From DAOTUB01 sp034437455 (GTDB lineage: Bacteria; Chloroflexota; Anaerolineae; B4-G1): DNA of 62,623 nt. The position numbers were made by a program, and so were the translations under genes. This document shows positions 44,626-55,600 of the stretch, in pieces (within the stretch, counting starts at the first letter, position 1; each line of letters begins with the position of its first letter). The notes under the pieces were generated by a model that had not been told where the DNA came from, did no database searches, and saw only the letters and a program-made list of their open reading frames with translations. The stretch lies in the NCBI GenBank assembly GCA_034437455.1, contig DAOTUB010000063.1, positions 1 through 62,623 on the forward strand, given 5' to 3'.

Positions 44626-47600
44626 TCACGAGCGCGGCTCGATAACCACATCTTTCCAAAACGACGTTTGGACCGCCGACGTGGGGTACCTGCTCACCCA
44701 CGGCTTGACCAACAAATGATCCTGCTCGTAAGTGAGGGGCAGGATCGGCGCTTCCTCGACCAGGATCTTGTCCGCTCGCCGGTACAGCCTCATCCTCTCC
44801 TCCTGGTCTGCAACTCGCCTGGCTTTTTCCACCAATCTGGTGTAGGTTTCGTGCCGCCACTCGGCCCAGGTCCGAGCGTAACTCACCCGCAGAAAATTGT
44901 CGGGATCGGGATAATCAGCGGCCCACATCGCGTTAAACAGATGTGGCGGCTCCTTTCCCAACCGATCGAGAAACGTCGCCCACTCCATCGTCTCCCACGC
45001 GATCTCGATCTCCAGGTTTTCCTGCCACAGAGCCTGGAGGTATTCGCTCCGGGATTCGATGGCGCGGAATGCATAGGCGTTTACAGTGGGAAAACCATGC
45101 CCGCCCGGATAACCGGCCTCGGCCAGCAGACGGCGCGCCCGGACAGGATCGTACGGCAGGCCGATTTCTGGCGAGTGACCCGGCATCCCTGGCGGCACAA
45201 ATCCCCCCGTGGCCGGAGAAACGTAACCTTGCATCACCCCATCCGCGAGCATTTCCCGATCTGTGGCCATGACAAACGCCCGCCGCACCCGGACATCGTC
45301 AAAGGGCGGCCGGCTTGCATCAAAAGCCACATAGTAGGTCTCCAACGAGGGACCCGAAACATATTCTTGGGCATATCGCTGTCGGGCGCTCTCTCGCTCT
45401 GTCGATGGGAAAAACTTGATACCCAGAACGTCCAATTCACCCTGATCATACATCTGCAATCGGGCGGACCATTCCGCGAGCGGAAACAGCTTCACCTGCT
45501 GCAGATTGCCCCGAAACAGACCGTGATACTCGGGATTACGCGATAAAACCACCAACTCGCCCCGGTTCCAGGTCTCCAACCTGAATGGTCCGTTGGTAAC
45601 GATGTGATCCAGATCCGTCCAAGTCTCGCCGTGCAGTTCCACCACGTGCCGGGGCACAGGGTAGTAGGGAGCGTGAGTCAGCAGTTGGAGAAAATAGCCG
45701 GCAGGTTCTTCCAATTCCACGCTCAAGGTGACCTCGTCGAGAGCTTGCACGCCCACGTCTTCTCTGCTCCCCTCGCCCCGATGGAAGGAACCGGCCCCTT
45801 TAAGATCGTGCATAAAGCTGGCAGTGGACGAGCCGCTGGCCGGATCCAAGGCTCGCTTCCAGGCATACTCAAAATCCCTCGCCGTCACCGGCGTCCCATC
45901 GCTCCACCGCACGTCGTCCCGCAGGTGAAAAACGTACTTGCGTCCACCTTCGGACATCTCCCAGGTTCGGGCCACGTCGGGCACGACGTCCATCCCTGGC
46001 CCCAATTCCACCAGCCCGCTGAAAAAGTGAGCCATTAGACAGTCCGTGTGGGCATCGGGGGACATGGTTGGATCCATGGTCGTCGGTTCGAGCCAGCGCA
46101 CTCTGAGAACCCGGGACGCGAGCGGCGATGGGAGCACCGACCGTACCGCTCCCGCCCGCTGCCACAGGGCAAAGCCTTCGTCGTAAGCCTGGCGCGCCTG
46201 CTGAAAGTCAAAGGCGTTGTGATAAGTCAAGCCCAGCTTCATCAGTGTCTGCGCTGCTCGCTCGCGTTCCACGTCTCCCTGCTCCCTCAAATAAGCCAGC
46301 GCCCGTCGGTAGTAGTCAATCGCCTCTTGATGAGCATAGACCAGGCGAGCCTGGTCGCCAGCGCGCAACAAGTACTCCGTCGTCCGCCCCAACTCCTGTG
46401 CCAGTTCCCAATGATGGGCCAGCAATCCGGCCCATTCCTCAACACGAGCCGGAAACAATCGCTCCAGCGCCTCCCCTACGCGCCGATGTAATATCTGCCG
46501 CCGCTCTGGCCCAGCCTCGTGGTAGACTACGGCTCGGATCTTGTCGTGACCAAAATCGTATTGGAGATTCGAGATGGGAGATCGGCGCACGAGACAGCGG
46601 ACCAGCCATTCATCCAGGCTTTCGTCTACGGCATCCGTGTCCCGTCCGGCGGCGGCCTGTAGAAGTGGAGCGTCGAATTGCTGCCCAATAACCGCTGCCA
46701 GCGTCAACAACCGCTGCGCAGGTTCGCTCAGACGTCCCACTCGCTGCAAGACCACGTCCTGCACACCGTCCGGCAACGTCATCGCCGCCGGGGGCCCCTC
46801 CCACACCCAACGATCATCCTCGCCGCCGCGCAGTAAGCCCTGCTCTTGCAGATCGCTCACCACCTCGATCAGGATGAAAGGATTGCCTTCGCTCTCGTGG
46901 TAGAGAAAGTCGCCAAAGGCCGCCCCCGCCTCCTCGCCGACCAGGGAACAGGCAATTTCTCTCACTATCTCAGCAGAGAGAGAGTCCAGCGACAGCCGAT
47001 CCACCAGGCGGTCGCGCCCTAACCCTTGCCGCAACCGGACCAGGGGATGGTTCAACTGCACCTCCTCTGGGCGGTAGGTGCCTACGATCCACATCGGAAT
47101 GCCGGACAGTTGACGCACCAGGTAGTGAAGCAAGTCGAGGGTGGATGGATCGGCCCAATGCAAGTCATCGAGAAACAAGATACAGGACGCGCCAAACGTG
47201 GGAGGCAAGAAGCGAACGATGGCCTCGAAAAGCCGCTGACGAGCCGCCTCTCCGGAAACCAACGCCGGCTCCGACAGATCAGGATACATTTGCCGCAATT
47301 CTGGTAGCAAGCGGGACAGTTCCACCAACCACACCGAGGCCAGGGAACTGCTGCTCCCCTGCATCTCTGCTCGCTTGCTCAGCCATCCTCGCAGCGCCTC
47401 TGCAATCGGTTGGTATGGAACGCTGACGCCAAACTCGTAACACCGCCCACGCAGCACCACCCCGCCCTGCGCCTCCGCGTAGCGGATCACCTCCTCGACC
47501 AGGCGGGTCTTGCCCACCCCAGCCTCTCCTTCCACCAGCGCCAACGTTCCCGTGCCACGTCGCGACCTTTCCCAGCACCCCACGAGCCTGGCGTGCTCTT

Positions 47601-48450
47601 CCCCTCTTCCTTTGAACGGGAGATTGGTACATTGAGAAACCGGTAGATTGGGTAACCAATGAACCAATCGATCAGTTTCCCAATGTACCAACTGCTCGTA
47701 CAGCGTCGTCGTCTCTTCGAGCGGCTCCAGCCCCAGTTCCGCCTTTAGCAGGCGACGGCACTCCTCATACTGGGCCAACGCCGCGCTGCGCTGTCCGCTC
47801 AGCGCCAACAACCGCATCAATTCGCGATGCGCCTCCTCTCGCCACGGGTCCAACGCCAGCAACCGCCGAGTGTACACGATCGCCGCCGGGTACTCTCCCC
47901 GCGCCCGATGCAGATCAATCAGCGCGCGCAATGCCTCCCCAGCCAGTCCCCGCAACCGTTCCTGCTCACCCAGCGCCCATTCCTCAAAGGCGAAACAGCC
48001 TCTGACGTAAAAACCGGCCATAAAGTCGCCCTGATAAAGCTCCATCGCTTCGCCCAGTTCAAGTAGGCGCGCAGAGGAGGGATGGGGTGAAAAGCTCTCT
48101 CCCTGTCCGCTTGTGCGTATGTACTTGGCTACTTTCTCCTCAAAGAGCGCCACGTCCAGCCAGTAATCGCTCTCCAGATCAAAGGCGACTGTCTGGCGAT
48201 CTATGAGCAGGTGATCGCCGGCCACAGCGCGCAGGTGAGTGAGAACGCGGCGCAGGTTGCCCAGCGCCCGGCGCTCTGGCAGATCGCCCCAGAAAAGCCC
48301 GGCCAGAAAAGAGCGGGAGTGAGATCTGCCGGTGACGACCAGGTAACACAACAAGGCCCGCTCTTTGCGGGAATGGAAACCGGATACAGGATGATCGGCC
48401 CGGCTGATCGTCAGGCCGCCAAAAAGTCGGAACGTTAGCACGTTAGACAT
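44626..48450 (-). CDS. BTAD transcriptional regulator fused to AAA ATPase and oligopeptide-binding (SBP_bac_5) domain
   Basis: A 1274-residue protein with no signal peptide. Order: winged helix (LTFRLFGGLTISRADHPVSG, 1-95), BTAD helical repeats (to about 255), linker, AAA_16 ATPase with Walker A VEGEAGVGKTRLVEE and Walker B CILFLDDLHWADPSTL, helical repeats (about 640-780), and a complete solute-binding domain (RVLRVRWLEPTTMDPT to WKDVVIEP, about 800-1270). The last part belongs to periplasmic peptide/nickel-binding proteins but is here in a cytoplasmic regulator, like E. coli SgrR. The ligand is unknown. A small gene is divergent, across a palindrome. Confidence 0.88.
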   Translation of the reverse strand: MSNVLTFRLFGGLTISRADHPVSGFHSRKERALLCYLVVTGRSHSRSFLAGLFWGDLPERRALGNLRRVLTHLRAVAGDHLLIDRQTVAFDLESDYWLDVALFEEKVAKYIRTSGQGESFSPHPSSARLLELGEAMELYQGDFMAGFYVRGCFAFEEWALGEQERLRGLAGEALRALIDLHRARGEYPAAIVYTRRLLALDPWREEAHRELMRLLALSGQRSAALAQYEECRRLLKAELGLEPLEETTTLYEQLVHWETDRLVHWLPNLPVSQCTNLPFKGRGEEHARLVGCWERSRRGTGTLALVEGEAGVGKTRLVEEVIRYAEAQGGVVLRGRCYEFGVSVPYQPIAEALRGWLSKRAEMQGSSSSLASVWLVELSRLLPELRQMYPDLSEPALVSGEAARQRLFEAIVRFLPPTFGASCILFLDDLHWADPSTLDLLHYLVRQLSGIPMWIVGTYRPEEVQLNHPLVRLRQGLGRDRLVDRLSLDSLSAEIVREIACSLVGEEAGAAFGDFLYHESEGNPFILIEVVSDLQEQGLLRGGEDDRWVWEGPPAAMTLPDGVQDVVLQRVGRLSEPAQRLLTLAAVIGQQFDAPLLQAAAGRDTDAVDESLDEWLVRCLVRRSPISNLQYDFGHDKIRAVVYHEAGPERRQILHRRVGEALERLFPARVEEWAGLLAHHWELAQELGRTTEYLLRAGDQARLVYAHQEAIDYYRRALAYLREQGDVERERAAQTLMKLGLTYHNAFDFQQARQAYDEGFALWQRAGAVRSVLPSPLASRVLRVRWLEPTTMDPTMSPDAHTDCLMAHFFSGLVELGPGMDVVPDVARTWEMSEGGRKYVFHLRDDVRWSDGTPVTARDFEYAWKRALDPASGSSTASFMHDLKGAGSFHRGEGSREDVGVQALDEVTLSVELEEPAGYFLQLLTHAPYYPVPRHVVELHGETWTDLDHIVTNGPFRLETWNRGELVVLSRNPEYHGLFRGNLQQVKLFPLAEWSARLQMYDQGELDVLGIKFFPSTERESARQRYAQEYVSGPSLETYYVAFDASRPPFDDVRVRRAFVMATDREMLADGVMQGYVSPATGGFVPPGMPGHSPEIGLPYDPVRARRLLAEAGYPGGHGFPTVNAYAFRAIESRSEYLQALWQENLEIEIAWETMEWATFLDRLGKEPPHLFNAMWAADYPDPDNFLRVSYARTWAEWRHETYTRLVEKARRVADQEERMRLYRRADKILVEEAPILPLTYEQDHLLVKPWVSRYPTSAVQTSFWKDVVIEPRS

Positions 48451-48534
48451 AGCATCTCTGAGAACGATTTAGGAACGCTTGCATCGTATACTTATTATAA
48501 CTCAATCCGGCGACAAGGGAAAAGTCACGCTGTC

Positions 48535-48568
48535 AGGTGCAACACACTTGCACAAGTGCGTTGCACCT
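48535..48568. promoter_or_regulatory. 34-bp palindrome between divergent genes, possible operator
   Basis: AGGTGCAACACACTTG and CAAGTGCGTTGCACCT pair at 15 of 16 positions around CA. It lies between the BTAD regulator gene and the divergent gene at 48595, but a related core (GTTGAGTGCAAC) also occurs near 38733, so it may be a dispersed repeat. Confidence 0.5.
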
Positions 48569-48594
48569 ATATATACCATAGATTCGAGACTAAA

Positions 48595-48825
48595 ATGAAC
48601 TCATCATCTGAACATCTCTATTACCATGCCTACATCTTGCGCCTGTGGCAAGAACGATCCGCATCGCCTGCACATCCTGCCGTGTGGCGCTTTAGTCTGG
48701 AGGACACCCACACCCGCCAGCGACGCGGCTTTGGAGATCTGGCAAAGCTGGTGGGTTTTCTCCAAGCACAGATGGAAGCAGAAGAGACAAGGAGAAGCAC
48801 GCCAGCAGATAAAGAGAAAGAGTGA
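48595..48825 (+). CDS. Small hypothetical protein divergent from the BTAD regulator
   Basis: A 76-residue protein (MNSSSEHLYYHAYILRLWQE). ATG 48595 is chosen over an ATG 13 codons earlier that would lie inside the palindrome. VWRFSLEDTHTRQRRGFGDL and KLVGFLQAQM suggest one small folded domain with a charged tail. No family recognised; the layout hints at a functional link with the regulator. Confidence 0.55.
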   Translation: MNSSSEHLYYHAYILRLWQERSASPAHPAVWRFSLEDTHTRQRRGFGDLAKLVGFLQAQMEAEETRRSTPADKEKE

Positions 48826-48909
48826 CAGGGAACCTTTCTCCGCATCCTCGCGGATCGGAAAAACCCCGCACAGAAAGCGCTTCAATCTATCAACCAGGAG
48901 GAACAACCG

Positions 48910-51900
48910 ATGAAATTCAAATCCCTACTCATTTCACTCACCCTGGGCCTGGGCTTGGCCCTGGCTCTATTGTGGCTGCCTACTCTGAGCCAAGCTTATC
49001 TTGAGCAAAGCCAAGAGATCGAAAGGTCGGATGTGTGGCGTGCATCGACAGCCGCCAGCCCCGCCGCCACCACCCGCTACGTGGACGATGCCGCTGGCAG
49101 CGACGACTCGGATTGCAGTCAGCCGATCAGTCCGTGCCAGACCATCCAGTACGCCATAGATCAGGCCGACGCGGGCGACGAAATCCGCGTGGCCGCGGGC
49201 GACTATGGCGACACGGTCGTCCGCCCGGCTACGGACGGGTACGATGGGCCGTCTGTCATCACCCAGGTGGTCTATATCAGCGAGACTCTCACCATTCGAG
49301 GCGGCTACAGTACGGGCGATTGGAACACGTCGGACCCGGCGGGTAATCCTACCACGCTGGATGCCGAGGGCGGCAAGCGCGTCATCTTTGCAGGAGGGAA
49401 CATCACTATCACGCTGGAGAACCTGCACATCGCCAATGGCGACGCGAGCGGGCTGGGCGGCGGCGCGTGGGGAGGGGATGACGCCGGCGGCGGAGTTTAC
49501 ATCGTCACCGCCACCGCCATCCTGAATCATTGCGAAATCGTCAACAACACCGCCCAAGCTGGCGGCGGGCTGTTCCTGGACGGCAGCGCCGCTACACTCG
49601 ATGGAAACACGATCATCTCGAACAGCGCCGCGTGCGACGCTGGCGGCAACTACGGCGACGGCGGAGGGTTGTTCCTGGCGCGCAGTCCTGCCACGCTCGT
49701 CGGAAACCGGATCGTCTCGAATCGGGCCGAGTACAGTGGCAGCGGGCTGTACCTGGGGTTCGGCAGCGACGCCGCGCTGGTCAACAACGTCGTCGCCGAT
49801 AATGAGATCGCCGGACCGTTCAGTTTCGGCTGCGGGCTGTACGTCAGCGGCTCGTCTCCCCGCCTGCTACACTCGACCATCGCCCGCAACACGGGCGGCA
49901 ACGGCGCTGGAGTCTGCGCGGCCTCCGATCCATCCCCCAGCACCCTGGCGATGACGAACACGATTCTGGTCAGCCACACAGTGGGGATCGACGTGCAAGC
50001 GGGGAACGCGGCCACGTTGGAAGCGACGCTGTGGGGCAACGTGACCGACACACTCAGCGCGGGCGACATTGCCACCGGTACAATCAACGTCTGGGGCGAC
50101 CCGGACTTTGCGGACCCGTCCGTGAGCGACTATCACATTGGCGACAACTCGGCTGCGCTGAACGCCGGGGTCGACGCGGGCGTGGCGACCGACATCGACG
50201 GACAGATACGAGACAGTCAGCCCGACATTGGCGCGGACGAGGGATACGCTTGCATCGCGCTGAACAACGTGGACATCGACGGCCCGACGACGGGCGCCCT
50301 CGGCGGCCTCCACACGTTCACCGCCATCGTCATCCCGCCGACGGCCGCGCTGCCGATCACCTACACTTGGCAGGCCACAGGTCAGAGCGACATAGTGACG
50401 ACGGTGTACGAGTTGAGCCACACCGTTTCGTTCGCCTGGTCCGCTGGCGCAACCGGCACAAAGAACATCACCGTCACCGCTGCCAACTGCGGGAGCGCCG
50501 TCTCCCGGACCCACACCATCACGCTGGAGTTGGCGAGCATCTACCTGCCGCTGGTGACGCGCAACTGGCCGCCCATGGCGTGGCATTCAACGTGCGTGGA
50601 CTGTCCCCCCATCATCGACGACATCACCCAGGGCAGCATCGCGATAGACAGCGCCGGAAATCCCCACGTCGCCTACGGCGGGGTCAAGCTCTACCACGCC
50701 TGGCGCGACGAGACGGGCTGGCAGGTCGAGGTGGCCGATCCCACCTTCCAGGTCGGGTCCTGGGCCGCCATTGCCCTGGACGATGACGACCATCCTCACA
50801 TCAGCTACTTTAATTACGACACGTGGGATCTGAAATACGCCCACTGGGACGGCTCGGCCTGGATTTCAGAGACGGTGGACGTTGAGGGAGGGTGGGACAG
50901 CTACATCGCTCTGGATAGCAACGATCGCCCACACATCGCCTACCGGGACGCCCAGGGCTTCAGCGGCACGGCGCTCAAGCACGCTCACTGGAACGGCTCC
51001 GTCTGGCAGATCGATACGGTCAAAGACCTCGCCTCTAGCATCAGCTCCCGGAACACAACGCTGGCGCTGGACGGCGACGACCAACCCCACATCAGCTACA
51101 GCCTCTCCGATTCGGGCGACGACCCGGACTATCTCTACCACGCTTATCTGGATGGAGGCGATTGGACGACCGAGACCGTAGCGACAGCCAACTACATCGG
51201 CGACAACGCGATAGCCCTGGACAGCGCCGGAAATCCACGCATCATCTATTACGCCATTGATGGCGAAACTGGGCAGCTCGGCTATACTTGGTGGGATGGC
51301 GGCCAATGGCAGAACGACACGTTGATTACTTCTGACGATAGCATCGCGGCCCTCTCGCTGGCGCTGGATGGGAGCAACGTTCCCCACGCGAGCTACTATT
51401 TGAACACGGATACCAGTATGCACTATGCCTATCTGGACGGAACCTGGCAATTCGAGACGGTGGAAAGCGGGCTGAGGCTAGAGATGGGAGAGATCGCATC
51501 CCTGGCCCTGGACGGTGCTGGACAGCCTCATCTCCTCTACCTCCTCGACAATACCATCCTTCAGCACGCCTACCAGGAAGGAGAAGTATGGCAGACGGAA
51601 CCCGTCGCCGAAGGAGGAGATCCTGGCCGCTACAGTTCTATCATCCTGGATCAGGCGGAGCATCCCCACGTCATCTACACAGACCAAGGACGCATGCAAC
51701 TCCGATACGCCGCCTGGGGCGGCTCGGCCTGGCAGACTCGGGCCGTGGATCAAGGGGATTGGGATTACGCTTTCGATTATGCCGGGCTGGCCCTGGACGG
51801 GGACGGTCATCCCCACGTCGCCTACAACAAGGGCAGTGTGTTCTGGGGCAACGAGTTGCACTATGCGCGCTGGGACGGCGCGGCCTGGCAGATTCAAACG

Positions 51901-52587
51901 TTGCCGAGCAAGGACGTTGGATCCGCCTCGAACGCGGCGGCGTTGGTGCTGGACAGCGCCGGAAGGCCGCACATCGTCCACGGCGTCTGGAGCGGCATCG
52001 CTCACACCTACTGGGATGGCGCGGCCTGGCAATCCGAGACGGTGGACGCTCAAGCCAAATCCAGCTTTAGCAAGTTCTCGCTGACGATAGATGGCGCGGA
52101 CAAGCTGCACCTGGCTTATTGGGACGTGACGAACGAGGTCCTCAAGTATGCCTACGAGGATGGCGCGGGCTGGCATGTCGAATCGGTGGACGACGAGGGG
52201 CAGAGCCCTTCGATAGCCCTGGATAGCGCCGGACGGCCTCACATCAGCTATTGCCGGATACCAGGCATCTACTGTGAAGAACTGCGCTACGCACGCTGGG
52301 ATGGAACTCAGTGGCAGATCTCGATTTTGGAGGACGGCGGCAGAACTGGTTTTCATACCTCGCTGGCGTTCGATAGCGCCGACCGGCCCCGCATCAGTTA
52401 CTACAACCTTGATGAGGGAGCGGTCAAGTATGCCCGTTGGGACGGGACCAAGTGGCAGATCGAGACGGTCAGCAATGGCTCTTATCCTACGCTCGTTCTG
52501 GATAGCGCCGGACGGCCCCACATCAGCTACTATGCCGCTGGCGGCTTACAGTATACCTGGTGGGGAGAGGAGGTGACGAGAAGATAG
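48910..52587 (+). CDS. Secreted beta-helix plus propeller-repeat protein
   Basis: A 1225-residue protein. Signal peptide (LISLTLGLGLALALLWLPTL). Residues about 55-440 are a right-handed beta-helix of the choice-of-anchor/polymorphic outer-protein type (RYVDDAAGSDDSDCSQPISP, CQTIQYAIDQADAGDEIRVA). An Ig-like domain (TYTWQATGQSDIVTTVYELS) ends in SIYLPLVTRNW, the Chloroflexota-type YLPLV motif, here internal. From about 560 on there are a dozen or more repeats of the form ALDSAGRPHISYY, YARWDGTAWQIETV. It probably binds or degrades surface polymers, but no catalytic motif is clear. Confidence 0.8.
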   Translation: MKFKSLLISLTLGLGLALALLWLPTLSQAYLEQSQEIERSDVWRASTAASPAATTRYVDDAAGSDDSDCSQPISPCQTIQYAIDQADAGDEIRVAAGDYGDTVVRPATDGYDGPSVITQVVYISETLTIRGGYSTGDWNTSDPAGNPTTLDAEGGKRVIFAGGNITITLENLHIANGDASGLGGGAWGGDDAGGGVYIVTATAILNHCEIVNNTAQAGGGLFLDGSAATLDGNTIISNSAACDAGGNYGDGGGLFLARSPATLVGNRIVSNRAEYSGSGLYLGFGSDAALVNNVVADNEIAGPFSFGCGLYVSGSSPRLLHSTIARNTGGNGAGVCAASDPSPSTLAMTNTILVSHTVGIDVQAGNAATLEATLWGNVTDTLSAGDIATGTINVWGDPDFADPSVSDYHIGDNSAALNAGVDAGVATDIDGQIRDSQPDIGADEGYACIALNNVDIDGPTTGALGGLHTFTAIVIPPTAALPITYTWQATGQSDIVTTVYELSHTVSFAWSAGATGTKNITVTAANCGSAVSRTHTITLELASIYLPLVTRNWPPMAWHSTCVDCPPIIDDITQGSIAIDSAGNPHVAYGGVKLYHAWRDETGWQVEVADPTFQVGSWAAIALDDDDHPHISYFNYDTWDLKYAHWDGSAWISETVDVEGGWDSYIALDSNDRPHIAYRDAQGFSGTALKHAHWNGSVWQIDTVKDLASSISSRNTTLALDGDDQPHISYSLSDSGDDPDYLYHAYLDGGDWTTETVATANYIGDNAIALDSAGNPRIIYYAIDGETGQLGYTWWDGGQWQNDTLITSDDSIAALSLALDGSNVPHASYYLNTDTSMHYAYLDGTWQFETVESGLRLEMGEIASLALDGAGQPHLLYLLDNTILQHAYQEGEVWQTEPVAEGGDPGRYSSIILDQAEHPHVIYTDQGRMQLRYAAWGGSAWQTRAVDQGDWDYAFDYAGLALDGDGHPHVAYNKGSVFWGNELHYARWDGAAWQIQTLPSKDVGSASNAAALVLDSAGRPHIVHGVWSGIAHTYWDGAAWQSETVDAQAKSSFSKFSLTIDGADKLHLAYWDVTNEVLKYAYEDGAGWHVESVDDEGQSPSIALDSAGRPHISYCRIPGIYCEELRYARWDGTQWQISILEDGGRTGFHTSLAFDSADRPRISYYNLDEGAVKYARWDGTKWQIETVSNGSYPTLVLDSAGRPHISYYAAGGLQYTWWGEEVTRR

Positions 52588-52658
52588 AGGGACAAGGTGA
52601 ACCATTAATCAACCAACTTATCAACTACCAATTCACCGACCAGGAGGAATACAACAAA

Positions 52659-55600
52659 ATGAACAAGAAGACGACTTACACGCTTCACATACTGCTCGTC
52701 GCGCTGGTGACGCTGACCGGGGTTTTACCGGTCGTCCCGGCGGCGGCGGCGCCAGACCAACCATTGCCTTTGGCCGAGACACGTCAGCAGACAATACCTC
52801 TCGCTCCACTGGCAATGGATCGAGCCGTCTCGGAGAATGCCGCGCCCACACAAGGCTTTGAGGCAGTAGATCCTGGCGCCTGGACCCAGGAGTTCCCCGA
52901 TGCCGTCAGCGATGTCGACAGCAACACTTTCATCGTCTGGCAAGATTATCGAGAGGGTGGCGGACTCCACCACATCCGTTTCGCCGAGCGGCCCGCAGGC
53001 GGCGAGTGGCAGAGCAGCATCAAGCTCGATCCCACCGCTGCCGGCTCGCAGGAATATCCCCAAATCGCCATGGATGGAAGCAGCAACCTCTACGCCATTT
53101 GGGAGGATCATCGCCGCCAAGAAGATGAACCGCTGATTTACTTCACCTATAAACCTGTCGGAGGCGATTGGAGCGTCAGCGCAGCCGTCAGCAACACCAC
53201 AGGGATACAAGAAGGCGCCGCTCTGGCTGTCAATCGCCGTGGAGAAGCCGTGGTCTCGTGGCGGCAGAGGCCGGATAATGGTGTCGACTATACTGTCTTT
53301 TCCATCATTCGTTCTGTAGACGGCAACTGGAGCACCCCTGAACCCAAGAGTGTCGAGCCGGGCGAGTTTATTCTGGGTACTGGTGTGGCCATCGATGATT
53401 GGGGCCGGGTCTATCTCGCCTGGGACAACTGGAACTCGGGAGACATTCTCTTTGCCGAACGGTCGCCAGACGGATCCTGGAGCGCCAACGAGCAAATTCG
53501 CGACGATACGACCGATATCCCGTGGGGCACCCAGATCGCGACGGATGGCGCTGGCAACGTCCACGCCGTGTGGGAGGACGCGCGCAGTGGCGGGTCGCAG
53601 ATCTATGCCGCTTACCGGCCGGCCGGCGGCCCCTGGTCCGTCAACGTGCGCCTCGACGAGGGAAACGGATATACATACTCTCCTGGAATAGGCATAGACG
53701 CCGCCGGCAACGTCATCGCCGCCTGGAGCCAAGATCGCGACATTCATAGCGCCATCCACTACCTGGGCAGCGGATGGGGACCGGACGAACTTCTCGTAAC
53801 AGTACCTGCATTGTCCCAAAGAAATGCTCACGAACAACGCGACCGATTCGAGTCGGCGCCTCTGGGCCCCCAGGCCGTCGCATCCTCTCCCGTTGGAGTA
53901 GGGGTTGACCCGTATGGCTTGAATTTCTTTACGAGCGGCATTGTGGATGGATTCGACAACATCATTGGGCAAGGTTTTGGGAATCCAACAGCAAATGGTT
54001 GTGGGGGCATGATCACTCGCGTTACGGCGCGCATAGCTCCAGCACAGGGGGGATCCCCAGGCAACGCTTGCCGCGATGGAGGCGGCCAGGACCCGGCACT
54101 CAACGGGGACGATGGCTTTATCGGGCCGATGGAACCACCGGATGGGTGGCAAGCGGGGGGATGGCACGTAGAAACGCAAATCGTAGACGGCCAGGAAATC
54201 TATGTCGTGAATACGCCAGGAGTCGACGGCATCTACACCAACCTGGGCGACGCCGTAAACTTTGCGCAGAATTACGTCTATATCCCGTCAGGCTCCTTCG
54301 ATCCGTTCGACATCGATCCATCGGACTTGCCCGATCTCCCCGACGATCCGCTCGCGGGCGATCCGGGCGCGGATCCAGACGGCGATCCAGGCGCGGATCC
54401 GGACGCCGATCTAGGCTCCGGCCCAGATGCCGACATCCCATCGTCTGAGGAGAATCAAGACACCGGGCCGCCTCCGTGGGCCTCAGACTATGCCAATGCC
54501 ATGTCGCTGCTGACCAGGTTCGAACGAGGCGAGAAGCTCACCAGGCAAGAACGGGCCCAGTTGACAACGTACCTGAGTCAACACGGTCCAACTTCGTCGC
54601 CCGAAGCGCTGCGGAATCTGTTCAATCGTATGGAGAACCTGCCGCCCAATTGGCGCACGCCCAACATAACGTGGCTGGCGGGGATGACGCCGGGCGGATT
54701 TACCCAGTTGCAAGCACAAGTGGCGGCGCAAGAAGCGCAAATCCGGGCAGAGGCGCAACAAAGAGATGCTGCCCCACAGAGAAACGTATCCAGCGGCGAA
54801 CAGAGGCAAAGCCCCATCGCGAGCATCGGAAATTACCGGGACCGCATAAACGCAGAGTTGGGGATAAGGCTCGTCCAGTACTATCAGACCAACAACCGGA
54901 ATGCGCTGGCGGAGGGAAGGGAATACAGAGAGGAACAAGTAGCAAGCATCAAGGAGCACGAGGTAAGAAAGGGAGTGGGAGTGGTGGAAGGGGTCATGAC
55001 TTTGAGCGACCCGGTGCTCCCCCACTCCGGCGAGTTCGTCTACGAGCAGACGTTCCTGTACATCCCTGGCCGCGGGCTGGATTACGTCTTCCGCCTCAAC
55101 TATCACTCTCAACTGATCTACGACGGCTCGCTGGGCTGGGGCTGGGAGCACACCTATGACCGCCGCATCGTCCCGGCCAGCGGCGGCTCGCTGGCGCTGA
55201 AGGAAGGCGTCGGGCGTTTTGACGTCTACTCTTTCGACGGCACGGAGTTCACCCCGCCCGCCGGGCGCTACACCGCCCTCGTCAGCGACACGGCTGGCAT
55301 CTCGATCACCAGCCGCAGCGGCAGCGTCGAGAGCTACTACCCGCTGGACAGTTCCGCTGATGCGGGTCGGCTGCGCACCATCGCCGACCGGAACGGTAAT
55401 ACCCTCCAGTTCGCCTACGACGAGAATGGCCGCCTGGAGACCGTCACCGACGCGCTGGGCAGGACGATCGCCTATGCCTACGACGGAAGCGACCGTATCA
55501 GCAGCGTCACCGACTTTGACGGGCGCTCGATGACGTTGACCTACGACGACAACGGTGACCTGGTCTCGATCACGACGCCCCCCGTCACTGTCACGCTCAA

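Noticed and set aside
51478..52521. Minus-strand frame opposite the beta-helix/propeller gene
   Set aside because: Repetitive composition mirrors the tandem repeats on the plus strand.
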